This document shows, piece by piece, positions 17,320 to 26,185 of a stretch of 39,872 nucleotides of DNA. The position numbers and the translations under genes are program-made. The stretch's first letter is position 1; each line of letters starts with the position of its first letter. The DNA is from CAYSCS01 sp964429695 (GTDB lineage: Bacteria > Acidobacteriota > Aminicenantia > Aminicenantales > Aminicenantaceae), in the NCBI GenBank assembly GCA_964429695.1, contig CAYSCS010000013.1, positions 1 through 39,872 on the forward strand, read 5' to 3'. The notes beneath the pieces were generated by a model. The model saw only the letters and a list, made by a program, of their open reading frames with translations, was not told the DNA's origin and did not search any database.

Positions 17320-18732
17320 TTATTTAATTAAATAAAAAGAGCGAGGATAGCCATCAACCCAGCGGCACCCTTCTTTGTTGAAGACTGCCTCATCTTCAAG
17401 CCCTAAAGTGACAGAGGCATTCTTCCATTCGGGTATTTCGCCTGTGACACTCAATTCAATGGAGTAGACTGTGTCAGGATGGAGAGGGTGTTCTCCAGTC
17501 CCTGGAACAAATTCCTGTTTTTCTACCATTCCTATTGTCATCCCTGAGCCATGGCCATAGAAACCGATGGGATGGGTGTAAATTCGCGGGTTGAGTCCCT
17601 CAGCCCGGCCCTTTCTCAGTGCTTCCCTCAAGATTTCGTTACCAGTGCGTCCTTCCTTGAATTCCGGGAGGAGTATTTCTTGGAGTCGATTTCCTTTTCT
17701 TAAGAGCTCTTTAAGCCCCGCAGGGGCATCTTTCTCTCCCAAACGGCAGATATAGGCTAAATGCTGCATGTCAGTGGCAAGACCGAGATAGCGAAACCCA
17801 ATATCACAATGGAGGACATCCCCCCGACGAATATTTTTATCTTCCTTTCCATAGAGGCTTATTCCTTCAGGCGAACGAATGATGTCGATTGAGGGATGAA
17901 ACCAGGCCTCTAGACCAAGACTGAGTAGCCTTTGCCTTATCCACCATTCCACCTCATCCGTCGAAGTGACATCGGGGATGATGACTCTATTAGAGAAAAA
18001 TTCAGAGATTAGCTTGTGCCCGATTCCCACGAGATGTCGGTAGAGACTCAGTTCCTGAGGACTTCGGGTTTCAAACCAGCCTATACACAGTTTCTCTGCC
18101 GAAACCAGGCGGCCCCTGTATTCTTCGCCCAGGGTATGCTCAAGATTACTCTTAAAAAAAGCACTCAAACCGAGCCCATGAGAAAAATCATCGAAGTATT
18201 CCCAATGGGTAGCGGTGTTGATGCCTATGTTTTTAGGATTGTGGTGTTTTATATAATCAACAACTGCTTCAAGCTGTCCGATTGCTCCCTTCGCCCTATA
18301 TTCATCCGAAAAAATGCTGGTATACATTGGACCGCAGGTAGAGTTTCCATGCCAGTTGGCTGTCAGTTTTTTAAATCCTTCTTTCGGGTCATCATGAAAG
18401 AGAAGTATTGAAAGTCTGCGTGCGCTCATCAGGGGTTGAACTATAAGGGTTTTATAAACAGGGTCCTCGGCATATTCAAAACAGATTACAAGCCAGAGTT
18501 CAATCCCTTCTCTGCGCATTATAAGGGGAAGAATATTGTCCAGTCGCCAGGCAAGGATTTCATTAAAAATTTCGGCTTGTCTCTTAAGAGGTAGAATGTG
18601 CTCAATATCACTATCTTCTGCCATGTTCCAGTTGATCTCAGTTCCCGTTAAATAAGGAAAGCCGAAGAGAAGGGGAAAGAGAATAAAAATTAATACTTTA
18701 ATCCAGAGAGAAAACATATATCTAAAACGCAT
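17320..18732 (-). CDS. Exported M24 (aminopeptidase P/prolidase-like) metallopeptidase
   Basis: A 470-residue protein with an N-terminal hydrophobic segment (about 7-28) that suggests export. The N-terminal domain resembles the creatinase-N half; the C-terminal domain is the pita-bread fold. All five metal ligands expected for M24 are visible: D310 (HCDIG), D321 (ATDMQH), H394 (GFYGHGSG), E426 (YSIELS) and E446 (GLEDEAVF). It is therefore likely a working dinuclear metal hydrolase acting on peptides outside the cytoplasm; the substrate is unknown. GGAGGTG lies 4 bases before the ATG. It precedes the tandem DUF4438 gene by about 100 bases. Confidence 0.82.
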   Translation of the reverse strand: MRFRYMFSLWIKVLIFILFPLLFGFPYLTGTEINWNMAEDSDIEHILPLKRQAEIFNEILAWRLDNILPLIMRREGIELWLVICFEYAEDPVYKTLIVQPLMSARRLSILLFHDDPKEGFKKLTANWHGNSTCGPMYTSIFSDEYRAKGAIGQLEAVVDYIKHHNPKNIGINTATHWEYFDDFSHGLGLSAFFKSNLEHTLGEEYRGRLVSAEKLCIGWFETRSPQELSLYRHLVGIGHKLISEFFSNRVIIPDVTSTDEVEWWIRQRLLSLGLEAWFHPSIDIIRSPEGISLYGKEDKNIRRGDVLHCDIGFRYLGLATDMQHLAYICRLGEKDAPAGLKELLRKGNRLQEILLPEFKEGRTGNEILREALRKGRAEGLNPRIYTHPIGFYGHGSGMTIGMVEKQEFVPGTGEHPLHPDTVYSIELSVTGEIPEWKNASVTLGLEDEAVFNKEGCRWVDGYPRSFYLIK

Positions 18733-18769
18733 GCTTCACCTCCTCGAGGATGTTAATAAATGAATCATA

Positions 18770-18789
18770 TATAATCAATTATAATCAAT
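18770..18789. repeat. Perfect 10-bp tandem repeat in a divergent promoter region
   Basis: TATAATCAAT occurs twice head to tail (18770-18779, 18780-18789) in the AT-rich region upstream of the M24 gene. A 10-bp period places both copies on one DNA face, which would suit a repeated protein contact, but low-complexity chance is also possible. Confidence 0.4.
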
Positions 18790-18995
18790 AAAAACAAGCA
18801 ATAATTTTGATTTTCATTCTATTAATTTGGAGGAAAAACTTAGGAGTAATTTTTCCGCATAAAATTCATCTTCATTTAGGGAGAAAATACCCTTTACCCA
18901 GGAAGCTTTCCCTTGCAATATTTGTGGGCTTCGGGCAAAATTAGAATCTTTCTCCTCTGGAAAAGGTGAAGAACTAAAGAGATTGTGGATAAGGA

Positions 18996-20372
18996 ATGGA
19001 AGTAATTATAACCCAGAGAAGAATTGCTCTTTCAATATCTTGCATTACTTCTTTTCTTACTCCTTTTATGGGCTCTGCTACAAATCTTGCTCTTCCTGTC
19101 ATTGGACGTGAGTTTCATGCTTCGGCAATTCTCCTAGGCTGGGTTGCCACTTCTTATAGCCTCACGGCAGCCATGGTACTCGTTCCCATGGGTAGGGCGG
19201 CTGACATCCAGGGAAGGAAAAAAATTTATGTGAGGGGAGTAGCCATTCACATCCTGGGCTCCTTACTTGCCACCCTATCCCCTTGTATGGCCCTTCTTCT
19301 CTTGGCTCGTGTAATTCAGGGGATAGGAAGTGCCATGATTTTTGGGACAGGAGTGGCTATTATCACCTCTGTTTTTCCTCCTGAGGAGAGAGGTAGAGCC
19401 TTGGGCATAAATGTTTCCTTTACTTATCTGGGATTGACACTTGGTCCTCTTCTGGGAGGGACCCTTACTCAGAGTTTAGGCTGGAGGAGCATTTTTTTAT
19501 TTAATGGGGTAGTAGGTCTCGTGGCTTTGTGTGTGGCTGTGGGCTGGCTAAAGGGGGAATGGGCAGAAGCAAGAGGGGAAAAAATTGATGGAATAGGTTC
19601 GCTTATTTATGGAATTTCCCTTGTCTCTCTAATCTATGGATTTTCTAAGCTTCCCTCCTCTTTAGGTCTGATTCTTACCGCCACTGGTTTGGCAGGACTC
19701 TTATTTTTTGCTTGGTGGGAAATTAGAGTTCCTCACCCTCTCCTCAATATCCATCTTTTCTGGGAAAATCGACTCTTTGCCTTCTCTAACCTTGCCGCAT
19801 TGATTCATTATTCTTCTACGGCTGCGGTGAGCCTCCTCCTTAGCCTTTATCTTCAGTATATAAAGGGACTTAGCCCTCGAATAGCAGGTCTAGTCTTAAT
19901 GGCTCAGCCTGTGCTAATGACCATTTTTTCTCCTTTTGCAGGTCGTGCCTCGGATAAGAAGGAGCCTCAAATTGTTGCCTCGGTGGGGATGGGCCTCTCC
20001 AGCCTGGGACTTTTTGGTCTTGTGTTTTTGGGAGAAAAGACTTCAATCCAGATGATAATTGCTTCCCTTTCTTTTCTCGGTTTTGGGTTTGCCTTTTTCT
20101 CTTCTCCCAACACCAACGCCATCATGGGTTCGGTGGAAAAGAAATTATATGGAGTGGCCTCCTCCACCCTAGCGACGATGAGGCTCGTAGGTCAAATGAT
20201 GAGTTTGGGAACAGTAATGATTCTCTTTTCTATTTTTATAGGTCCTAAACCCATTACTCCTCCCATTTATCCTGCTTTCCTGCGCAGTGCTCACACCGGT
20301 TTTGTGATTTTTTCTCTTCTCTGTGCACTGGGCGTGAGTGCTTCCTTGGCAAGAGGGAGGAGGGGAAGTTGA
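18996..20372 (+). CDS. MFS transporter, DHA2-like drug/proton antiporter family
   Basis: A 458-residue integral membrane protein with about 13-14 hydrophobic helices. Motif A appears as GRAADIQGRKKIYVRG in the loop between helices 2 and 3, and the antiporter motif C region as LGLTLGPLLGGTLTQ, followed by LGWRSIFLFN; both are typical of drug/H+ antiporters of the 14-helix type. Export of a small molecule using the proton gradient is the likely role; the substrate cannot be read. The ATG at 18996 is preceded by AAGGA at unusually close distance. It diverges from the M24 gene and has no regulator gene beside it. Confidence 0.88.
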   Translation: MEVIITQRRIALSISCITSFLTPFMGSATNLALPVIGREFHASAILLGWVATSYSLTAAMVLVPMGRAADIQGRKKIYVRGVAIHILGSLLATLSPCMALLLLARVIQGIGSAMIFGTGVAIITSVFPPEERGRALGINVSFTYLGLTLGPLLGGTLTQSLGWRSIFLFNGVVGLVALCVAVGWLKGEWAEARGEKIDGIGSLIYGISLVSLIYGFSKLPSSLGLILTATGLAGLLFFAWWEIRVPHPLLNIHLFWENRLFAFSNLAALIHYSSTAAVSLLLSLYLQYIKGLSPRIAGLVLMAQPVLMTIFSPFAGRASDKKEPQIVASVGMGLSSLGLFGLVFLGEKTSIQMIIASLSFLGFGFAFFSSPNTNAIMGSVEKKLYGVASSTLATMRLVGQMMSLGTVMILFSIFIGPKPITPPIYPAFLRSAHTGFVIFSLLCALGVSASLARGRRGS

Positions 20373-21290
20373 TGAAGAAGTAGATTTTTTTGCATTTTAA
20401 GCTAGCAAAAAGAATTGAGGTAAAAAAAAAATTGCCATCTAAAAAGAAAAAAATCTTATCATTATTAAATATTGAACTCATAAGATGGAGTCACCAGATA
20501 GAACCCCTCAAAGGTTTTCTCTCTCTAAGATGAGTAGAAGTAGATCAGAACCAAGAAAAAGACTTTTAAAGAGAGGAGAAAGAAGTTGGCTACTCATTGT
20601 TCTAACGATTAATGAAATTAGGGAGGGGAAAATTTTAGGACTGGAAAGAAAGCATTACCCCTAAATCCACACTCAGCAGAAGCGACGACTCAGTGAAACA
20701 ATGAAACCGCGGTGATACTCGCTAGCATTGGGGCTAACGCTAGCATAGGTGCAATAGCCAATTCCTGAAAAATTAAGATTCTCAGGGAAAGCTTGGTGAT
20801 GGCTGACTCCGCCTGAAAGAATTTTCAGTAGCACAGGTGTAGAACTTAAGATCCCTAAGAACCCATAGAAAATAGATTTTTGAATTTGATAATCTTTCCG
20901 GAGAAAGGTCTATTCCTGAGATAGAAAGTAACTTCATGACACTCATTTCTGGAGAGAGCATTGCTGATTCTCAAATCCTTGATTAGACTGAAGCCTCCAG
21001 GGCCTATGAGTACTCCCGTAATCAAAGGAAGAAGGCGTTCATAAGAAGTGAAGCCGCAAGGAAAATGAGCGTTTCTGAAGAAAAAGGGGATTCATTTTTT
21101 ATTTTTCCTATCCAGCTTTATGGGAGTGATTAAAATAACTTGAGTAAAAGCAATGAAAACTCTCAATGCCAGAACCGAGAGAGGGGATTAACCCCAGGCA
21201 AAGGCAAAAAATTTAAGGCTTAATCTTTCAGATTTTTGACTAAAATCAATTCCTTACCTTAGGAGGGAAACGAGATTTTTTGATGGATGT
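20373..21290. other. 918-base stretch without an intact gene
   Basis: No frame here has both a normal start and a family match. The first 130 bases are AT-rich, with arms TTTTTGC/GCAAAAA around 20385-20410 that could end MFS transcription. The interval from about 20673 to 21187 holds the minus-strand decayed reading frame described separately. The remainder up to manC shows nothing I can name. Confidence 0.5.
20673..21187 (-). pseudogene. Relic of an unidentified protein gene (stop and frameshift)
   Basis: Three pieces on the minus strand read like protein. Piece 1 (21187-21092) ends VILITPIKLDRKNKK at a TGA. Piece 2 continues in the same frame (21091-20855) with LPLITGVLIGPGGFSLIK and NECHEVTFYLRNRPFSG. 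Piece 3, in another frame (20909-20673), has GGVSHHQAFPENLNFSG, then YCTYASVSPNASEYHRGF, ending SLSRRFC. None has a suitable start codon. The pieces together suggest one gene broken by a stop and a frameshift between 20909 and 20858. The GG...RGF pattern of piece 3 is vaguely like the end of formylglycine-generating-enzyme domains, but I would not name it. Chance open frames are possible. Confidence 0.3.
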
Positions 21291-22367
21291 CTAGAGGTAC
21301 TTAATTTTGCCTTTTTTTCTTATTGTTTCTACAAGCTCCTTAATCTTCTGATCCTGAGCTTTGTGGCAGATTAAAAGAGCATCCTCAACATCCACAACGA
21401 TTAAATCTTGAACACCGATAAGAGCTGTGAGTTTTCGAGGGCTATGGATGAGACAATTTTTAGAGGCTATGGCTATGTATTCTCCTCGCGCTGTATTTTG
21501 TTCTTTATCTTTCGTCCATAATTCTGCAAGGGAAGACCATGAACCAACATCAGACCAGCCGAACTCTCCCTTCCCCATCAACACACCTTTTGCTTTTTCC
21601 ATCAATCCATAGTCAATAGAAATTGAAGGTATTTCTTCAAAGATTGATTTTATTTGTTGGCTATTCTTTCTTTTTAGAGTATCGAGAATCCTCTCCCAAT
21701 AGGAATAAAGCAAGGGAGCATGGAGTCGAAGTTTCTGGGCAAAAACCGAGGCGTGCCAGATAAACATCCCAGAATTCCAGTAATAATTTCCCTGAGAGAG
21801 AAAATACTTGGCTTTTTCAGCATCGGGTTTTTCCTTGAATTTCTTTACTTCGTAGAAATCTTCACCAAGGATTTTGATCGAGTTTTTCTTAGAAAATTGG
21901 ATATATCCATACCCTGTTGCGGGAAAGGAGGGGGGAATTCCAAAGGTGATTAAGTCTTCCTTCTTAGCTGCGGCTTCTGCTGCAGCCTCTAGTTTTTTGA
22001 GAAACGCTTTAGAATCCTGGATTATGTGGTCAGCAGGAAGGGCTGCTACTATTGCTTCCTGATTTTGAAGGTAGAGGGTAGCTGTGGCAAAGATAAGAGA
22101 AGGCGCTGTATTTTTCCCCTTTGGTTCAACGAGCAAATTTTTGGACGGTAAATAAGGGAGGAGTTTCCTGATGGTTTTAGTTTGTTTGAGGTTGGCGACT
22201 GTGTAAATTTTAGAAGAAGGAATGAGGGGTAATATCCTGTTTACGGTTTCCTCAAGCATCGTCTTCTCGCTTACGATGGGAAGAAACTGTTTCGGTTTTC
22301 TCTCTCTGCTTAGAGGCCAGAAGCGGGCCCCCTTTCCTCCTGCCATGATAACAGCCCTTAGATCCAA
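21291..22367 (-). CDS. manC: Mannose-1-phosphate guanylyltransferase (short form)
   Basis: Makes GDP-mannose from mannose-1-phosphate and GTP. At 358 residues it has only the nucleotidyltransferase part and lacks the C-terminal isomerase domain of bifunctional AlgA-like enzymes. Landmarks are VIMAGGKGARFWPLSRERKP (nucleotide loop), KQFLPIVSEKTML, LPADHII, TGYGYI, VKKFKEKP and YYWNSGMFIWHA, all typical. The start is a TTG at 22367, two bases after the manB stop and just downstream of AAGGGAT; the next in-frame ATG (22346) would remove the first beta strand, so TTG is preferred. It is the last gene of the long minus-strand block and completes GDP-mannose synthesis with manB. Confidence 0.9.
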   Translation of the reverse strand: MDLRAVIMAGGKGARFWPLSRERKPKQFLPIVSEKTMLEETVNRILPLIPSSKIYTVANLKQTKTIRKLLPYLPSKNLLVEPKGKNTAPSLIFATATLYLQNQEAIVAALPADHIIQDSKAFLKKLEAAAEAAAKKEDLITFGIPPSFPATGYGYIQFSKKNSIKILGEDFYEVKKFKEKPDAEKAKYFLSQGNYYWNSGMFIWHASVFAQKLRLHAPLLYSYWERILDTLKRKNSQQIKSIFEEIPSISIDYGLMEKAKGVLMGKGEFGWSDVGSWSSLAELWTKDKEQNTARGEYIAIASKNCLIHSPRKLTALIGVQDLIVVDVEDALLICHKAQDQKIKELVETIRKKGKIKYL

Positions 22368-22369
22368 TT

Positions 22370-23746
22370 TTATCCCTTAGAATCTGCGAGCTTCTTTATG
22401 ACTCTTTCCAGAGTATTTTCCACCTCTTTTCTAATCTTATTTAACTCCTCTTCAGAATCTGCTTCAAAACGAAGGACAAGGACTTCCTGCGTGTTTGAGG
22501 CTCGCACGAGAGCCCAACCTCGGGGGTAGATTGCTCTTACACCATCAATTTCTATGGTAGGATATTTTTCGGAAAGCTCTTTTTTTACCTCATCTACAAT
22601 CTTAAATTTAATCTCATCTGAAGCGTAAATCCTTATTTCAGGAGTGGTATAGGTTCGGGGGAGATCAGAGAGCATCTCTGAAAGTTTCTTATCAGAACGA
22701 GAGAGGATTTCGAGAAGGCGAGCTGAAGCATATATTGCATCATCAAAGCCAAAATATCTGTCTGCAAAGAAGATGTGTCCGCTCATCTCACCTGCAATCT
22801 TTGCCTTCTCTTCCTTAATTTTTTTCTTGATTAAAGAATGTCCTGTCTTCCACATTATCGGGCGTCCGCCGAGTTTTTCTATTTCTTCATACAGAACTTT
22901 TGAAGCCTTCACTTCTGAAATCACGGCTGTTCCCTTGTTTTGGGGAAGAATATCGCGAGCAAATACAACCAATAACTGGTCTCCCCAGAGAATTTTTCCC
23001 TCATCATCTACCACGCCGATTCTATCCCCATCCCCATCATAGGCGATGCCTACATCTGCTTTGAATTCTTTGACAGCCTTTATTAAATCACTCAATGCCT
23101 CAGGAATGGTGGGGTCAGGATGATGATTGGGGAATGTGCCATCCATCTCGCAGTAGAGTTCCTTAACTTCACATCCCATTTTTTTGAAAATCGGACTTGC
23201 CACGACACCTGCAGTTCCATTCCCAGCATCCAAGACGACTCTCAGTTTTTTTTCAAGCTTTATGTCTTGTAAGAGATATTCTTCATATTCAGGGATTATG
23301 GAGTAGCTGCTCAAAGCGGCTCCCTTTTCCTCTATGAATCTCTCTTCCTTAATGATGGAGTATATTTCTTGGATTGCTTCCCCATAAAGGGTTTCTTCCC
23401 CCACCATAATCTTGAAGCCATTGTATTCAGGGGGATTGTGTGAACCAGTTATCATTACCCCTGCTTCTATTTTCTTAAAGTAGATGGCAAAATAAAGGAG
23501 GGGAGAGGGAATGGTTCCTAAATCTAAGATGTCACATCCGCTGGAGAGAAGACCTCTTGTGAGGGACTTTGCATACAGGGGAGAGCTTAACCGACAATCT
23601 CTTCCGAGAGCAATCTTTCTTTTTTCTTTGTGACGAAAATAGGTCCCGATACCCTTCCCAAGAATCTCCACATTTTTCTCATTGAAATCCCTGTCTACAA
23701 TTCCTCTGATATCATATTCTCTGAAGATTTCTGGTTTCATGCTCAT
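22370..23746 (-). CDS. manB: Phosphomannomutase/phosphoglucomutase
   Basis: An alpha-D-phosphohexomutase of the AlgC/ManB kind, 458 residues, interconverting 6- and 1-phosphates of mannose (and probably glucose). The phosphoserine loop is MITGSHNPPEYNG with Ser102; the metal loop is YDGDGDRIGVVD; the sugar-binding loop is GEMSGHIFF; the C-terminal domain has RASNTQEVLVLRFEA. GGAGG precedes ATG 23746 by 4 bases and a second ATG (23740) by 10, so either could be used. It is followed by manC two bases later and preceded by kdsC with a 71-base gap. Confidence 0.92.
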   Translation of the reverse strand: MSMKPEIFREYDIRGIVDRDFNEKNVEILGKGIGTYFRHKEKRKIALGRDCRLSSPLYAKSLTRGLLSSGCDILDLGTIPSPLLYFAIYFKKIEAGVMITGSHNPPEYNGFKIMVGEETLYGEAIQEIYSIIKEERFIEEKGAALSSYSIIPEYEEYLLQDIKLEKKLRVVLDAGNGTAGVVASPIFKKMGCEVKELYCEMDGTFPNHHPDPTIPEALSDLIKAVKEFKADVGIAYDGDGDRIGVVDDEGKILWGDQLLVVFARDILPQNKGTAVISEVKASKVLYEEIEKLGGRPIMWKTGHSLIKKKIKEEKAKIAGEMSGHIFFADRYFGFDDAIYASARLLEILSRSDKKLSEMLSDLPRTYTTPEIRIYASDEIKFKIVDEVKKELSEKYPTIEIDGVRAIYPRGWALVRASNTQEVLVLRFEADSEEELNKIRKEVENTLERVIKKLADSKG

Positions 23747-23817
23747 CTTTCCTCCCTCTTTCTCTCAGAGGTGAAAAAGTGGGAAAGAAAAATCATATTT
23801 CTCCTTGATTTTAATCT

Positions 23818-24351
23818 TCATTCTTTTCCCTTATAGATACTCTTAACTTTTTCCTCAATCGACTTCCATTTTCCCTGTGATTTAAGGATAAATTCAATAA
23901 ATTCCCTGACTGCACCCTTTCCGCCTGATAAAGAACAGATGAAATGACATTGTCTCTTAACCTCTGGATGGGCATCTGCCACGGCTGCAGCTAATCCCAC
24001 ACTCTTTATGACTTCAAGGTCTCCGAGGTCATCTCCAATGTAGGCAATTTGGTCAGGTTCAAGTCCCCTTTTTTCCATTATTTCGCAAAGAATGGCCTTT
24101 TTATCCCATACACCCTGATATAGGTCTGTTATCTTGAGTTTTTCTGCCCTCTTCTCTAGGGCTTTTGATGTTTTCCCTGTGATGATTCCTGTGTAGAGTC
24201 CTTCGAGATGAGCGAGAAGAATTCCCAATCCATCTTTCACGTTGTAGCTTTTTACCTCCTCTCCATCAGGGAGGAGGAAGAGGCTTCCATCTGTGAGTGT
24301 CCCATCGACATCCATGATTATCATTTTGATTTTCTTAGCTCTTTCTTTCAT
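23818..24351 (-). CDS. kdsC: 3-deoxy-D-manno-octulosonate 8-phosphate phosphatase (KdsC, HAD family)
   Basis: Removes phosphate from Kdo-8-phosphate, the third step of the Kdo pathway. Short HAD phosphatase without a cap domain; 177 residues from ATG 24351. The catalytic motif is IMDVDGTLTDG, motif II is IITGKTSKAL and the metal motif is YIGDDLGDLEVI. The frame is open seven codons further to an ATG at 24372, but the internal ATG overlaps the kdsD stop as TGATG, which suits coupled translation and gives the common N-terminus, so I chose it. It lies between kdsD and manB. Confidence 0.92.
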   Translation of the reverse strand: MKERAKKIKMIIMDVDGTLTDGSLFLLPDGEEVKSYNVKDGLGILLAHLEGLYTGIITGKTSKALEKRAEKLKITDLYQGVWDKKAILCEIMEKRGLEPDQIAYIGDDLGDLEVIKSVGLAAAVADAHPEVKRQCHFICSLSGGKGAVREFIEFILKSQGKWKSIEEKVKSIYKGKE

Positions 24352-25322
24352 CAGAACATTTCTGTGCGCCATAAATCATGGAGGTGAATTATTCCCTCTA
24401 TCTTTCCTTTCTGATTCTTTATGATTAGAGAAGTAATCTTCTTCTCTTCCATCATGTTCAGGGCTTTTGTTGCAAGTTCATGTTTTTCAATGGTTATGGG
24501 ATTTTTGGTCATACAATCTCGAGCCCTCTTCTTGAGGAAACTGGCTTTGAACTTCTGGATCATTCGCCTCAAGTCTCCATCTGTGATGATACCTATAAGT
24601 CTGTTCTGAGCATCTACCACACAGGTCATCCCCAGTTTCTTGGAGCTCATTTCTTGAAGGACAGTATCCATCAGGGCATCTTCTCGGACCCGGGGGATTT
24701 CCTTTCCTCTATGCATCAAACTTTCGACCTTGATAAGCTTCTTTCCTACTTGTCCTTTAGGATGGACTAACGCCAGATAATTTTCACCATATCCTTTTTT
24801 CTTCATCAGGGCGATGGCAATTGCGTCTCCCAGAGCAAGCGCAGCCGTAGAACTCGCAGTGGGAATCAAGTTACATGGGCCTGCTTCTCTTTCGATTTTT
24901 GCATCTAAGACTACATCGCTATAGCGAGCTAGGCGAGAGTTTTTGTCCCCAGTTATAGCTATGAGCTTTATTCCTATTCTTTTTACAAAATCTAGAAGGT
25001 CTAAAATTTCGCGAGTTTCTCCGCTGTAAGAGATGGCAAGGAGAACGTCATCCTTGACAATCATGCCTAAGTCTCCATGACCTGCTTCGGCGGGATGGAT
25101 GAATATTGCTGGGGTGCCACAGCTGGCAAGGGTGGCTGCTATTTTCCGCGCAATTATGCCGGATTTCCCCATTCCAGTCACGATGACCCGGGACGTAGTG
25201 TTGAACAAGATTTCTACGGCAAGGGCAAAATTTTCGTCTAACTTTCTCGAAAGGCTTTCTACAGCCTTTGCCTCTATTTCAAGAACCTCTTTTCCTGTCT
25301 GAATTATTTCTTGTTTGTTCAT
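24351..25322 (-). CDS. kdsD: Arabinose-5-phosphate isomerase
   Basis: Converts ribulose-5-phosphate to arabinose-5-phosphate, the first step to Kdo. At 323 residues it has the KpsF/GutQ layout: an SIS sugar-isomerase domain (about 35-185, with VIVTGMGKSGIIARKIAATL, HPAEAGHGDLGM, SYSGETREI and PTASSTAALALGDAIA) and two CBS domains (about 205-323, with MHRGKEIP, GIITDGDLRR, and MTKNPITI). The CBS pair probably senses a ligand. It lies 26 bases downstream of kdsA and overlaps kdsC by one base. Confidence 0.95.
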   Translation of the reverse strand: MNKQEIIQTGKEVLEIEAKAVESLSRKLDENFALAVEILFNTTSRVIVTGMGKSGIIARKIAATLASCGTPAIFIHPAEAGHGDLGMIVKDDVLLAISYSGETREILDLLDFVKRIGIKLIAITGDKNSRLARYSDVVLDAKIEREAGPCNLIPTASSTAALALGDAIAIALMKKKGYGENYLALVHPKGQVGKKLIKVESLMHRGKEIPRVREDALMDTVLQEMSSKKLGMTCVVDAQNRLIGIITDGDLRRMIQKFKASFLKKRARDCMTKNPITIEKHELATKALNMMEEKKITSLIIKNQKGKIEGIIHLHDLWRTEMF

Positions 25323-25348
25323 CGCCGCTCACCTGAATTTAAATGACT

Positions 25349-26185
25349 TTAGTTTCCATCTCTTGCCTTTTGGAGAGCAAGACAACATACAAGAAGCGCT
25401 TGTAAATCATTTATTATCAATGAATTATATTTATCGGAGAGAGCTTGAGAAGGATTATCATGGACTTCAATAAAAATTCCATCCGCTCCCACACTTATTC
25501 CTGCTTTTGCCATAAAAGGTATGAACTCAGCATCTCCTCCTGAAGCTTCTCCTTCTCCGCCAGGCCGCTGGACGCTGTGGGAGGCATCGATGATGACAGG
25601 GTATCCCCATTTTTTCATAGTAGGTATTGACCTTACATCGAAGACAAGATTATTGTAACCAAAGCACGTTCCCCTTTCAGTGAGAAGAATTTTTCCATTT
25701 CCCTGACTGAGGGCTTTTTCCAGAACATTTTTCATCTCCAGAGGAGAGAGAAATTGCCCTTTTTTGAGGTTTATTGTTTTCTTTGTTTTAGAAGCTTCTA
25801 GGATGAGATCAGTTTGCCTGCAGAGAAAAGCAGGGATTTGAATCACATCGAGAATTTCTGCTGCTTTTTCTATTTGAGAGGTCTCATGCACATCTGAGAG
25901 AACAGGAATGTCGAGCTCTTTTTTTATTGCCTGGAGAATCTTTAAGCCTTCTTCAAGACCAGGGCCTCGGTAAGAAAAAAGGGAGCTTCGATTTGCCTTA
26001 TCATAAGACGCCTTGAAGATGAAGGGGATTTTAAGTTCCTCGCATATTTTTTTTATTTTCTCTGCCATCAAGAATGAATGTTCTTCGCTTTCTATGACGC
26101 AGGGACCTGCAATCAGAAAGAGAGAGTTAGAGCCTCCAATCTTTACTTTAGAGGTTACGTAAATTTCTTTTGAGACGATAGGCAT
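25349..26185 (-). CDS. kdsA: 3-deoxy-8-phosphooctulonate synthase
   Basis: Condenses phosphoenolpyruvate with arabinose-5-phosphate to Kdo-8-phosphate. TIM barrel, 278 residues from ATG 26185. Typical landmarks are FLIAGPCVIESEE, FKASYDKANRSS, SYRGPGLEEGLKIL, VLSDVHE, IQIPAFLCRQTDL, LTERGTCFGYNNLVFD and DASHSVQRPGG. The frame is open further upstream to 26284, but those 33 residues are pyrG sequence read in another frame. ATG 26185, with GGAGC five bases before it, gives the family N-terminus. The start therefore lies inside pyrG, overlapping it by 38 bases. Confidence 0.94.
   Translation of the reverse strand: MPIVSKEIYVTSKVKIGGSNSLFLIAGPCVIESEEHSFLMAEKIKKICEELKIPFIFKASYDKANRSSLFSYRGPGLEEGLKILQAIKKELDIPVLSDVHETSQIEKAAEILDVIQIPAFLCRQTDLILEASKTKKTINLKKGQFLSPLEMKNVLEKALSQGNGKILLTERGTCFGYNNLVFDVRSIPTMKKWGYPVIIDASHSVQRPGGEGEASGGDAEFIPFMAKAGISVGADGIFIEVHDNPSQALSDKYNSLIINDLQALLVCCLALQKARDGN

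Noticed and set aside
20786..20815. Cobalamin-riboswitch-like string: GGGAA, GGTGAT and CTGACTCCGCCTG in order on the plus strand
   Set aside because: Spacing and the CCCGC core do not match, the receptor hairpins are not visible, and no plus-strand gene follows. The same DNA reads better as a minus-strand relic frame.
24352..24372. kdsC start at 24372
   Set aside because: It has no ribosome binding site and adds residues uncommon in the family; the TGATG coupling at 24351 is more likely. Not excluded.
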